Assembly (NCBI GenBank): GCA_900751035.1
Contig: CAADSF010000090.1
Span: forward strand, 1-10,744
Direction of reading: 5' to 3'
DNA length: 10,744 nucleotides
Source of the DNA: an uncultured Oscillospiraceae bacterium
GTDB taxonomy: Bacteria; Bacillota; Clostridia; Oscillospirales; Oscillospiraceae
Positions within the stretch are counted from its first letter, which is position 1. Each line of letters opens with the position of its first letter. The notes under the pieces were generated by a model, which had not been told where the DNA came from, did not search any database, and saw nothing but the letters and a program-made list of their open reading frames with translations. Position numbers and translations under genes: made by a program. Shown piece by piece: positions 1 to 6,833 of the stretch.

Positions 1-555
1 CTCGGCCAGCTCCGCCATGTCCCAGAAGCCCTGTTCGGACACATGGCTCACATCGACGAGCATCCCAAGCGCCTGTGCGCGTCTGAAAAACCGCCTGCCC
101 TTTTCCGTCAGTCCCTCGTCCGAGCCGCACGGCGCGGCAAGGCTGTTCGGAAGGTTCCACACAAGCGAGATCATCCGTACGCCCTTTTCGTAGGCCAGCT
201 CCAGCAGCCCCTCGTCCTCGCGCACGGCCTCCGCGCCCTCGATGGCGAGAAACGCGGCGCATTTGCCGGACTGCATGGCGGCCGCTGCTTCGCTTGCCGT
301 GCGGCAGAGCGTGATCTTATCCGCATTTTCGCGCAGCTGCACAATGAAATTGTCCAGCGCACGGGCGAAAATTTCCGGTCTCGGCAGCTTCGCCTCGACC
401 CAGGCGGTGCAGAATGCGAAAAACTGCGCCCATGCGCCGAGCTTCTGCGCCCGTGCAAGCGAAACAGTCAGTGTGTTTTCCCGCAGCGGCTGGTCTTCGA
501 GCCAGAGCTTGACGGGCGTGTCGCAGTGGCCGTCAAAAACGCGGCAGTTTTTCAA
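1..555 (-). CDS. Peptidase family M19 (membrane dipeptidase-like), partial, 3' end outside window
   Basis: Zinc dipeptidase of the M19 (renal dipeptidase-like) family, which hydrolyses dipeptides. 185 codons are visible; the C-terminal part lies beyond the left edge. Seen in the translation: the N-terminal metal-binding HxD (FDGHCDTP, H10 and D12), the bridging glutamate (AIEGAEA, E106), and the family block with GLTEKG, GMLVDVSHVS (H171 a metal ligand) and GFWDM at 149-180. I chose a TTG start at 555-553. A GGAGG lies 7 bases upstream, the TTG overlaps the TGA stop of yraN by 4 bases (TTGA), and the protein then begins just before the HxD motif as expected. There is no signal peptide, so a cytoplasmic enzyme is likely. 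It is the last visible gene of the lepB operon. The family call is firm; the exact substrate is not known. Confidence 0.88.
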   Translation of the reverse strand, partial: MKNCRVFDGHCDTPVKLWLEDQPLRENTLTVSLARAQKLGAWAQFFAFCTAWVEAKLPRPEIFARALDNFIVQLRENADKITLCRTASEAAAAMQSGKCAAFLAIEGAEAVREDEGLLELAYEKGVRMISLVWNLPNSLAAPCGSDEGLTEKGRRFFRRAQALGMLVDVSHVSEQGFWDMAELAE

Positions 556-914
556 AATGCGTCCTCCATATGGGTGATCTGCGGGCGGCGGGTCTGCGTG
601 CCGTCGGGCGCGTAGATTTCGATGACATCGAAGCGCGGCTGCAGCGGCGTTTCGTGCTGGGATAAGTATAAAAGCGCGGTCGCGCGCAGGCGCTGCTGCT
701 TGCGTGTATCGACAAACTCCCGCGCGGCGGCGAAATCCGCCGATTTGCGCAGCTTGACCTCGCAGAAGATGAGATACTGCCGGTTCGACGCGATGATATC
801 AATCTCGCCGAGCCGTGTGCGGTAGTTCATGGCCTCGATGCGGCAGCCCTTCTTCCGCAGATACTCCGCGGCCAGCGCCTCGCCCCACGGGCCGGACAGG
901 TCACGGGTTCTCAT
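552..914 (-). CDS. yraN: YraN/UPF0102 family endonuclease-like protein
   Basis: Small protein (120 residues) of the UPF0102/YraN family, which has a Holliday-junction-resolvase-like PD-(D/E)xK nuclease fold; its cellular role is poorly defined. The sequence shows the family signature: G-x-x-GE near residues 8-12, then GEIDII (E37, D39) and the E-x-K of FCEVK (E52, K54), which would form the metal-dependent active site. I placed the start at MRTRDLSG (914) because family members begin shortly before this GE-containing helix. The reading frame is open further upstream, but that part lies inside rnhB and looks like out-of-frame sequence. The gene overlaps the end of rnhB by 14 bases and has no clear Shine-Dalgarno sequence of its own, so translation is probably coupled. 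It ends in a 4-base overlap with the dipeptidase gene. rnhB-yraN adjacency is common in bacteria. Confidence 0.9.
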   Translation of the reverse strand: MRTRDLSGPWGEALAAEYLRKKGCRIEAMNYRTRLGEIDIIASNRQYLIFCEVKLRKSADFAAAREFVDTRKQQRLRATALLYLSQHETPLQPRFDVIEIYAPDGTQTRRPQITHMEDAF

Positions 915-1524
915 AGAATTTTTTAAGGAACGTCTTTCTGTGAATCGGGCTGGGGCCGAATTCGCGCAGCGCCGCATAGTGCCGTTTCGTGCCGTAGCCC
1001 TTGTGGACGGCGAAGCCGTACTGCGGATACTGCGCGTCGTATTCCTCCATCAGCCGGTCCCGCGTGACCTTGGCTAAAATCGACGCGGCGGCAATCGACG
1101 CGGATAGGCTGTCGCCCTTGACGATGGTCCGGACGGGCAGACCGAAGTCCTTCGCCCGGTTGCCGTCGATGAGCGCAAGCTCCGGCTGGGGGGAAAGGGC
1201 CTGCATGGCGCGCTCCATGGCAAGGAACGTCGCCTGCAAAATATTGATCTCGTCGATCTCCTGCTCGCTCGCGAACGCGATGCCGTAGGAGACGGCCCGC
1301 GCGGTAATGATATCGTACAGCTCCCGGCGCTTTTTATCCGTGAGCTTTTTCGAGTCGTTGAGGCCGGGAATTTCCAGCCCCGGCGGCAGCATGACCGCCG
1401 CTGCGCATACCGGCCCGGCCAGCGGGCCGCGCCCGGCCTCGTCTACGCCGCAGACCAGCTTCACGCCTGCGCCGAACGCTTCGCGTTCATACAGCCACAG
1501 ATCAATCGGTGCTTCCTGCTTCAT
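901..1524 (-). CDS. rnhB: Ribonuclease HII
   Basis: Cleaves the RNA strand of RNA-DNA hybrids and removes single ribonucleotides misincorporated into DNA. It is 207 residues, typical for RNase HII. Visible motifs: CGVDEAGRGPLAGPV at 25-39 with catalytic D28 and E29, NDSKKLT (56-62), LIDGN with D120, and AAASILAKVTRD (146-156) with D156, completing the four acidic metal-binding residues. The C-terminal substrate-recognition block HKGYGTKRHYAAL follows (about 174-186). The ATG at 1524 has GGAGG 7 bases upstream and overlaps the stop of rbgA as ATGA, which fixes the start. The linkage to rbgA is conserved in Firmicutes. Confidence 0.97.
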   Translation of the reverse strand: MKQEAPIDLWLYEREAFGAGVKLVCGVDEAGRGPLAGPVCAAAVMLPPGLEIPGLNDSKKLTDKKRRELYDIITARAVSYGIAFASEQEIDEINILQATFLAMERAMQALSPQPELALIDGNRAKDFGLPVRTIVKGDSLSASIAAASILAKVTRDRLMEEYDAQYPQYGFAVHKGYGTKRHYAALREFGPSPIHRKTFLKKFYENP

Positions 1525-2408
1525 GATATGTCCTCCGGGCTTTCGAGCGTCAGCTTGCCGAGCCTGCCGCTTCTGTAATCGTCCATGAGCGCCTTTGCCA
1601 TGCGCTCGGTGTTGACCTCGCCGCCGGAGACGAGATAGCCGCGCTTTTTCCCGGCCAGCTGCAAAAGCTCGTATCCGTCCGCGTCTTCGGGCGCTTCGAG
1701 CTTATAGCGCTCGGAAAGCGTCTGCGGATAATACTTCGCCAGCAGCGCGATAAAATGGCAGGCCAGCGTCTCGGTGTCGATGACGTCCTCTTTGACAGCG
1801 CCCGTGTACGCAAGGCGCATGCCGACCTCCGGGTCTTCGAACTTCGGCCACAGAATGCCCGGCGTGTCCAGAAGCAGCAGCCCCTGGTCGACCGTAATCC
1901 ACTGCTTGCCGCGCGTGACGCCGGGACGGTTTTCGGCCTTCGCGCCCTTGCGCCCGGCGATCTGGTTGATGAACGTCGACTTTCCCACGTTCGGGATGCC
2001 GACGACCATGAGCTTCAGAGGCCGTCCGACCTGTCCCTTTTCCGCGTACCGCGCCAGCTTTTCAGCCAGCAGCGTGCGCACCGCCGGGACGAAGCCGGAA
2101 ATGCCCTTTTTCGTCTTGCAGTCGGTCTGCAGAACGGCATAGCCCTTCGCCCGGAAGTGCTCTGCCCATTTTTTTGTCAGCGCGGGGTCTGCCATGTCGA
2201 TGCGGTTCAGGACGATCATGCGCGGCTTATTGCCGCAGATGGCGTCGATGTCCGGGTTGCGGCTGGCGATGGGGATGCGTGCGTCGAGAATTTCGCACAC
2301 GGCGTCGACGAGCTTCACATCCTCCTCGATCATCCGGCGCGTTTTGGTCATGTGGCCGGGATACCACTGGATATTCATAGTGTTCCGGTTTGCGTCTTCC
2401 TGCCTCAT
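1521..2408 (-). CDS. rbgA: Ribosome biogenesis GTPase RbgA (YlqF)
   Basis: GTPase that helps the late assembly of the 50S ribosomal subunit. It is a circularly permuted GTPase: the G4 motif NRID (68-71) comes before G1 GIPNVGKS (137-144), followed by G2 around PGVTRG (162-167) and G3 DTPG (181-184). The conserved N-terminal WYPGHMTKTRR (15-25) is the family hallmark. Length is 295 residues from the ATG at 2408. That start overlaps the lepB stop as ATGA and has GGAG about 7 bases upstream. The alternative ATG at 2378 (MNIQWYPGHM, 285 residues) matches the usual family N-terminus better but has a weaker ribosome binding site. The 3' end overlaps rnhB by 4 bases, supporting coupled expression. 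Confidence 0.95.
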   Translation of the reverse strand: MRQEDANRNTMNIQWYPGHMTKTRRMIEEDVKLVDAVCEILDARIPIASRNPDIDAICGNKPRMIVLNRIDMADPALTKKWAEHFRAKGYAVLQTDCKTKKGISGFVPAVRTLLAEKLARYAEKGQVGRPLKLMVVGIPNVGKSTFINQIAGRKGAKAENRPGVTRGKQWITVDQGLLLLDTPGILWPKFEDPEVGMRLAYTGAVKEDVIDTETLACHFIALLAKYYPQTLSERYKLEAPEDADGYELLQLAGKKRGYLVSGGEVNTERMAKALMDDYRSGRLGKLTLESPEDIS

Positions 2409-3079
2409 GATACCGCTCCGAATCTGTGCCAGCTGCGCCCGCCGGTCACGGTCCCGAATTCATCCGTCTGCCGTCCGGGGAAGACCACAAGCAGGACCTT
2501 TCCCAGAACAGCCTCCTTTTTCACGCAGCCGACGTCGGAGAACCGGCTGTCCTCCGAATGGTTGCGGTTGTCGCCCATGACGAACAGCTCGCCCTCCGGC
2601 ACGGTGACGGGATACCCCAGCGCCTTGCCGTATTCGGCGTAGCTCAGATACGTCGGCTCAAACGTATACGGCTCGTCCTGCGCCTGTCCGTCGACGTAGA
2701 CGACGCCTGCGTCAAAATCAATGTCCACCGTCTGCCCGCCGACCGCGATGACGCGCTTGACCAGCAGCTCGTTGTTGTCGGAAAACGGCGGCGTGTACAG
2801 CACGACGATATCGCCCTGCTTCGCGTCCCGGTAGAGAAAATTGCTCTCCAGCACCAGATAGTCCTTGTCGACCAGCGTGGGGTACATCGAGCTGCCGCTC
2901 ACGCCGTTCAGACGGAAAAAGAATACGAAGACCAGCGTAATGACCGCCAGCATCCGCACCAGGTCGAACAGGCTCAGATACGCCTCATAGCCCTTGGGAA
3001 GCGGCTGCTTTCCCGGCTTTTCCGCCGTTTCCGGCGCTTCAGACGGCTGTTCCTGCATGTTCTTTTCTTCCTGTTCCAT
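2405..3079 (-). CDS. lepB: Signal peptidase I
   Basis: Membrane serine protease that removes signal peptides from secreted proteins. From the chosen start it has 224 residues: an acidic, glutamate-rich cytoplasmic tail (1-30), one membrane helix (about 41-57, rich in V, L and F), then the catalytic domain outside the membrane. Catalytic serine S64 lies in SGSSMYPTL (61-69), the general-base lysine K108 in LLVKRVIAVGG, and the conserved box GDNRNHSEDSR is at 169-179. A single N-terminal helix is the Gram-positive type. I prefer the ATG at 3079 (MEQEEKN) over 3094 because GAGGGA sits about 7 bases before it, while 3094 has no Shine-Dalgarno sequence. It is the first gene of the operon and overlaps rbgA by 4 bases. 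Confidence 0.95.
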   Translation of the reverse strand: MEQEEKNMQEQPSEAPETAEKPGKQPLPKGYEAYLSLFDLVRMLAVITLVFVFFFRLNGVSGSSMYPTLVDKDYLVLESNFLYRDAKQGDIVVLYTPPFSDNNELLVKRVIAVGGQTVDIDFDAGVVYVDGQAQDEPYTFEPTYLSYAEYGKALGYPVTVPEGELFVMGDNRNHSEDSRFSDVGCVKKEAVLGKVLLVVFPGRQTDEFGTVTGGRSWHRFGAVS

Positions 3080-3120
3080 AATCAAATCCCTCATTTCGGA
3101 AGAAGCGTAAAGTCAGAAGT

Positions 3121-3149
3121 AGTATACACGATTTTTCCTAATAAAGAAA
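3121..3149 (-). promoter_or_regulatory. Candidate SigA promoter for the lepB operon
   Basis: On the minus strand a TATACT -10 element (3121-3126) lies about 40 bases before the lepB start. The matching -35 at 17-base spacing (3144-3149, TTTCTT) is a poor match to TTGACA. No other promoter is visible between the divergent genes, and the next upstream gene runs the other way, so the operon must start in this gap. Confidence 0.4.
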
Positions 3150-3167
3150 GAGGAAAATGACCTTTTC

Positions 3168-3196
3168 TTGCGGTCTGCCGCCATGTATGTTATACT
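3168..3196 (+). promoter_or_regulatory. SigA-type promoter with extended -10 for the two-component system
   Basis: TTGCGG at 3168-3173, a 17-base spacer, then TATACT at 3191-3196 preceded by TGT (3188-3190), an extended -10 motif. The expected transcription start is around 3202-3204, giving a leader of about 25 bases before the response regulator ATG at 3228. Position, spacing and sequence agree well. Confidence 0.65.
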
Positions 3197-3227
3197 GAGC
3201 GAAAATAGAAGCGGAGGAGGCGGACGG

Positions 3228-3899
3228 ATGCACCGTATTTTGCTGGTCGAGGACGACCCCGGCATCGCGCAGGTCGTCTGCGCACATCTGCGGCAGTGGG
3301 AGCTGGACGCGCAGTGCGTGCAGAATTTCCGCGCCGTCATGGAGGAATTCACAGCCTTTGACCCACAGCTTGTGCTGCTGGATATCTCGCTGCCGTTTTT
3401 CAACGGCTATCACTGGTGTACGCAGATCCGTGCCGTTTCGCGCGTGCCGGTCGTGTTCCTCTCGTCCGCGTCGGAGAATATGAACATCGTCATGGCCATG
3501 AACATGGGCGCGGATGATTTTATCGCCAAGCCCTTTGATCTGGACGTGCTGACGGCGAAGGTGCAGGCGCTTCTGCGCCGGACGTATGACTTTGCCGCGG
3601 CCAGCCCGGTGCTCTCACACCGCGGCGCTGTTTTGCAGACAGGCGACCAGTCGCTGCTCGTAAACGGCGAAAAGCTGCCGCTCAGCAAGAACGAATACCG
3701 CATTCTGTGGACGCTTCTGAAGGAAAAGGGCCGGATCGTCAGCCGCGAGAAGCTCATGGAGGCGCTCTGGCAGACGGACAGCTTCGTCGATGAGAACACG
3801 CTTTCGGTCAACATGGCCCGCCTGCGCAAAAAGCTGGACGGCGCGGGACTTGCGGGCTTTATCGCCACGCGCGTCGGCGCGGGTTACTTGGTGGAATAG
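3228..3899 (+). CDS. OmpR/PhoB-family response regulator
   Basis: DNA-binding response regulator, 223 residues, partner of the kinase encoded immediately downstream. The N-terminal receiver domain (1-118) has the acidic pocket VEDD (7-10), the phosphoacceptor D52 in LLDISLP, S80 in the switch position and K101 in AKPF. The C-terminal winged helix (about 128-222) shows LSKNEYRIL, SREKLMEALW, NTLSVNMARLRKKL and the final RVGAGYLVE, as in OmpR/PhoB proteins. The ATG at 3228 has GGAGG 7 bases upstream; the frame is open further left to 3168, but that stretch holds the promoter and lacks homology. Pairing with a BceS-like kinase suggests a BceR/GraR-type regulator responding to cell-envelope or antimicrobial-peptide stress. 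That role is inferred, and the target genes are not visible here. Confidence 0.93.
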   Translation: MHRILLVEDDPGIAQVVCAHLRQWELDAQCVQNFRAVMEEFTAFDPQLVLLDISLPFFNGYHWCTQIRAVSRVPVVFLSSASENMNIVMAMNMGADDFIAKPFDLDVLTAKVQALLRRTYDFAAASPVLSHRGAVLQTGDQSLLVNGEKLPLSKNEYRILWTLLKEKGRIVSREKLMEALWQTDSFVDENTLSVNMARLRKKLDGAGLAGFIATRVGAGYLVE

Positions 3900-3901
3900 A
3901 T

Positions 3902-4885
3902 ATGCGGTTATTTTTACAATATCTGCGCGGAAAAGCGGGGAAGATCGCCGCGTTTTTCCTGTTTGCGGTCATTTTTGCTGCGTCGTTTGCGCTGTATCAC
4001 CTGCCGCTGGAAGCGGTGTGGTATCCGTCGGCGCTGTGCGTGGCGCTGGGGCTTGCGGTTTTGCTGCTGGATTTCCGGCGCGTCAAAGCGCGGCACGAGA
4101 CGCTGCGCCTGATCCTTCGGCAGCTGCCGGCGCTTCCCGAAGCGCTCCCGGCGGCGCATTCCATCCCGGAGGCGGACTACCGTGCGCTGGTGCAGGCGCT
4201 GTGTGCGCAGCAGCAGGCGCTCCAGACGCGCATGACCGCGCAGTATCAGGATATGCTCGACTATTATACGCTCTGGGCGCACCAGATCAAAACGCCCATC
4301 GCCTCCATGCGGCTGTCTCTTCAGCAGGAGGATACCCCGCAGGCGAGGCGGCTTCTGCAGGAGCTCTCCCGCGCCGAGCAGTATGTCGAGATGGTCATGG
4401 TCTATCTGCGCCTCACGGGCGGCAGCGACCTTGTCCTGCACGAATGCGGGCTGGACGAAATCGTCCGCCGCGCCGTGCGCCGGTTTGCGGGGGAGTTCAT
4501 CGGCAGAAAATTAAAGCTCTGCTATGAACCGCTGAACGTGTCGTGCGTGACGGATGAAAAGTGGCTGCTGTTCGTAATTGAGCAGGTTTTATCCAACGCG
4601 CTCAAGTATACGCGCACAGGCAGCATCACCATTGAACTTGAAGCGCCCAAGACGCTTGTGATCCGCGACACCGGAATCGGCGTCGCGCCGGAGGATCTGC
4701 CTCGTATTTTCGAAAAGGGCTACACCGGCTACAACGGCCGCGGCGACCAGAAGGCAAGCGGCCTCGGCCTCTACCTCTGCCGGACGATCTGCAAGCGCCT
4801 CGGCCACACCATCACCGCATCCTCTGTCCCCGACCACGGTACCGCTGTCCGCATTGCTCTGGAGCAGCGGCAGGTGCGGGAGTGA
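3902..4885 (+). CDS. Intramembrane-sensing (BceS-like) sensor histidine kinase
   Basis: Sensor kinase of 327 residues that would phosphorylate the regulator encoded 2 bases upstream. Two hydrophobic helices (about 16-33 and 41-57) are separated by only a handful of residues, so there is no extracellular sensor domain; this is the hallmark of intramembrane-sensing kinases such as BceS and GraS. The phosphoacceptor box WAHQIKTPIASMRLSL (125-140) contains H127. The ATPase domain follows with the N box (SNALKYT, N232), G1 DTGIG (256-260), an F box (RIFEKGYTG) and G2 ASGLGLYL (285-292). The ATG at 3902 follows the regulator's stop directly, with a weak GGTGGA upstream, so translation is likely coupled. 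BceS-type kinases usually sense through a partner ABC transporter; none is encoded next to this pair. Confidence 0.92.
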   Translation: MRLFLQYLRGKAGKIAAFFLFAVIFAASFALYHLPLEAVWYPSALCVALGLAVLLLDFRRVKARHETLRLILRQLPALPEALPAAHSIPEADYRALVQALCAQQQALQTRMTAQYQDMLDYYTLWAHQIKTPIASMRLSLQQEDTPQARRLLQELSRAEQYVEMVMVYLRLTGGSDLVLHECGLDEIVRRAVRRFAGEFIGRKLKLCYEPLNVSCVTDEKWLLFVIEQVLSNALKYTRTGSITIELEAPKTLVIRDTGIGVAPEDLPRIFEKGYTGYNGRGDQKASGLGLYLCRTICKRLGHTITASSVPDHGTAVRIALEQRQVRE

Positions 4886-4939
4886 TGGGAAAGCGCGCCG
4901 TACCGCGCAGAACGGATAAAAAAGCTTCTGAGAGCCGCA

Positions 4940-4984
4940 GCGCCCCGGTTTTCCAGGCGGAAAACCGGGGCGCGATGATTTTTT
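4940..4984 (+). terminator. Rho-independent terminator after the two-component system
   Basis: A perfect 15-base-pair stem (4940-4954 with 4959-4973) with a 4-base AGGC loop, followed 5 bases later by six T residues (4979-4984). It lies between convergent genes and runs into the last codon of the HAD phosphatase gene. On the minus strand the T tract is about a dozen bases away from the stem, so termination of that gene is likely weaker, though the same hairpin may serve both. Confidence 0.9.
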
Positions 4985-5765
4985 ATCCCGTTACGATTTC
5001 TCCTACGCCGTTCAGAATGTAGGTCGGGCGGTAGGGATAGCCGTTTAGGTCGGCGCGGCTTGTGCAGCCGGAGAGGACGAGGACGGTGGCAAGGCCGGAT
5101 TCCATGCCTGCGATGACGTCGGTGTCCATCCGGTCGCCGACCATGGCGGCCTCTTCGGAGTGGACGCCCAGCAGATGCAGGCCCGTGCGCATCATAAGCG
5201 GGTTCGGCTTGCCCATGAAATACGCCTTCCGGCCCGTCGCCAGCTCGATCGGCGCGACGAGCGACCGGCAGGCGGGCGCGATGCCGAACTCCGTCGGCCC
5301 CGTGAGGTCGGAATTCGTCGCAATCAGCCGCGCACCGTTCAGAACCAGCCGGACGGCCTTCGTGATGACCTCGTAATTATAGCTTGCCGTCTCGCCGACG
5401 ATCACATAATCCGGGTCTACATCGTTCATTGTAACGCCTACGTCATACAGTGCGTTCAGAAGCCCCGGCGCACCGATCACGAACGCGGTGCAGCCCGGCG
5501 CCTGCCGTTTGAGAAACGCGGCGGTCGCCAGTGCGCTGGTGTAGAAATGCTCCTCGCCGATGTCCAGACCCATGCGCTGCAGTTTCTGCCGCAGCTCCTT
5601 GGGCGAGCGCTCGGACGAGTTCGTCAGGAACAGGAACTGCTTGCCGTTTTCGTTCAGCCAGCTCACAAACTCCCTGACGCCCGGCAACAGCTGGTTGCCG
5701 AGATAGATCACGCCGTCCATGTCGCAGATAAAGCCCTTCCGGGCGCGTAATGCTTCCAGATTCAT
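4983..5765 (-). CDS. HAD superfamily subfamily IIA phosphatase (NagD-like)
   Basis: 260-residue hydrolase of the haloacid dehalogenase superfamily, class IIA (NagD / 4-nitrophenylphosphatase / AraL-like), acting in the cytoplasm on small phosphorylated metabolites. Motif I is DMDGV (15-19) with nucleophile D15 and acid D17, motif II TNS (48-50), the motif-II/III lysine K186 in GKPNP, and motif III GDRMDTD (210-216). The cap domain lies between motifs II and III, as in class C2. The ATG at 5765 has AGGAG 8 bases upstream and the protein begins just before motif I. It is transcribed alone from its own promoter and runs toward the terminator shared with the two-component system. The substrate cannot be read from the sequence; members act on nucleotides, sugar phosphates or phosphoglycolate. 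Confidence 0.92.
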   Translation of the reverse strand: MNLEALRARKGFICDMDGVIYLGNQLLPGVREFVSWLNENGKQFLFLTNSSERSPKELRQKLQRMGLDIGEEHFYTSALATAAFLKRQAPGCTAFVIGAPGLLNALYDVGVTMNDVDPDYVIVGETASYNYEVITKAVRLVLNGARLIATNSDLTGPTEFGIAPACRSLVAPIELATGRKAYFMGKPNPLMMRTGLHLLGVHSEEAAMVGDRMDTDVIAGMESGLATVLVLSGCTSRADLNGYPYRPTYILNGVGEIVTG

Positions 5766-5829
5766 CTCTTTGACTCCTCTCCTCCCGCTCCTGCGGCGGG
5801 GTATCTCTTTTTCATTCGGTTATGGATTC

Positions 5830-5858
5830 AGTATATGGGATAGAAATCGGGAAATCAA
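5830..5858 (-). promoter_or_regulatory. SigA-type promoter for the NagD-like gene
   Basis: On the minus strand TTGATT (5853-5858), a 17-base spacer and TATACT (5830-5835), about 65 bases before the ATG at 5765. Spacing is ideal and both boxes are close to consensus. The -10 box overlaps one arm of a 9-base inverted repeat (5825-5833 / 5899-5907). Confidence 0.6.
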
Positions 5859-5909
5859 GGCGGTTTGCACAGATTTAACGAAGATTTGTTGTGGATTTTA
5901 CTGAATCAA

Positions 5910-6833
5910 TCAGCGCAGGAAGCCCTCCAGAATTTTTTCCTCCGCCTCCTCCGGCGTCAGGCCGAGCGTTTCGAGCTTCAGCAGCTGTTCGCCCGCAATC
6001 TTGCCGATGGCCGCCTCGTGCATGAGCGTCGCGTCGACGTGGTTGCAGGAAATTTCAGGGATGGAGCGCACCTTTGCCGCGCCCATGATGATCGAGTCGC
6101 ACGACACATGGCCGAAGCAGGGGGCGTTTCCCTGTACGCGCGGGTAAAAGACCTGCGTGGACTGCTCCTTCGCAACAGAGCGGGAGACAACGCGCGTGCG
6201 TGCGCCCGCTCCGTTCAAGATCACGTCCATTTCGCTGACAGCGTGCTGATCGCCCGCCGTCAGGAGCTTTTCGTTGATCTGCACCTCGGAGTTCGCGCCG
6301 TTGACCTCGCATTTTGTATAGCGCTTTGTGTCGTCGACGCCGCCGATCTGACTGGTGTCCATGACGATGGACGCGCCCTCTTCAAGATATACGATGGTCT
6401 GCGGGTTCAGAATGCGCTTGCCCGTGCCTTCGCCCTCGCCGTAGTGCTTTTCGATATAGTGTACCTTCGCGTTTTTACCGATGTAGAAGGTATGGATGCC
6501 GTCGTGCTCGGAGTCGCAGTCGCCGCAGTTGTGGATGCCGCAGCCGGCCACGATGGTCACGTCCGCGCCCTCGCCGACAAAGAAGTCGTTATAGACCATG
6601 TCATGGAACCCGGCTCTGCTCAGAACGACGGGGATATGCACGTTTTCGCTCTTGGTAAAGGGGGCGATTTTAATATCAATGCCGTCCTTGTCGGTCTTGG
6701 AGACGATCTGGATATGCTCGGAGTTCTGGCGGAACGCCTTCTGCCCGTCGAGGCGGATGTTCACCGCGCCGTCCGGAATGCCCGTCATGTCCGAGACGGT
6801 CCTGAGAATGCTTTTCTGAATGTCGTTCAGCAT
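5910..6833 (-). CDS. SufB/SufD-family Fe-S cluster scaffold protein
   Basis: Scaffold partner of the SufC ATPase in iron-sulfur cluster assembly, 307 residues, shorter than classic SufB (about 470-495) and SufD (about 420). The beta-helix core is recognisable: VVSRSVAKEQSTQVFYPRV (about 215-233), CFGHVSCDSIIM (239-250) and the C-terminal HEAAIGKI (272-279) matching the conserved H-E-A segment that SufB uses in cluster assembly, followed by the helical tail that binds SufC. An extra cysteine cluster, CGIHNCGDC (C98, C103, C106), sits in the N-terminal part. The start at 6833 has AGGTGA 7 bases upstream and overlaps the sufC stop by 7 bases. With only one SufB/D gene present, it probably forms a homodimer, as in the minimal SmsCB/SufBC systems of anaerobes. 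I leave the symbol blank because sufB, sufD and smsB are all used. Confidence 0.9.
   Translation of the reverse strand: MLNDIQKSILRTVSDMTGIPDGAVNIRLDGQKAFRQNSEHIQIVSKTDKDGIDIKIAPFTKSENVHIPVVLSRAGFHDMVYNDFFVGEGADVTIVAGCGIHNCGDCDSEHDGIHTFYIGKNAKVHYIEKHYGEGEGTGKRILNPQTIVYLEEGASIVMDTSQIGGVDDTKRYTKCEVNGANSEVQINEKLLTAGDQHAVSEMDVILNGAGARTRVVSRSVAKEQSTQVFYPRVQGNAPCFGHVSCDSIIMGAAKVRSIPEISCNHVDATLMHEAAIGKIAGEQLLKLETLGLTPEEAEEKILEGFLR

Noticed and set aside
915..977. A 21-residue N-terminal extension of YraN
   Set aside because: It reads through the conserved C-terminal codons of rnhB in another frame; the family N-terminus matches the start at 914.
1755..3160. Two long plus-strand open frames (1755-2642 and 2426-3160) opposite rbgA and lepB
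   Set aside because: Antisense shadows of confirmed genes; compositions rich in R, H and P are typical of reverse readings of GC-rich coding DNA.
3790..4527. A 245-codon plus-strand open frame across the regulator-kinase junction
   Set aside because: It is in a different frame from both genes, rich in A, G and R, and shows no recognisable domain.
4893..4908. Small hairpin GCGCG/CGCGC just after the kinase gene
   Set aside because: Only five base pairs and no T tract directly after it; the 15-base-pair hairpin downstream explains termination.
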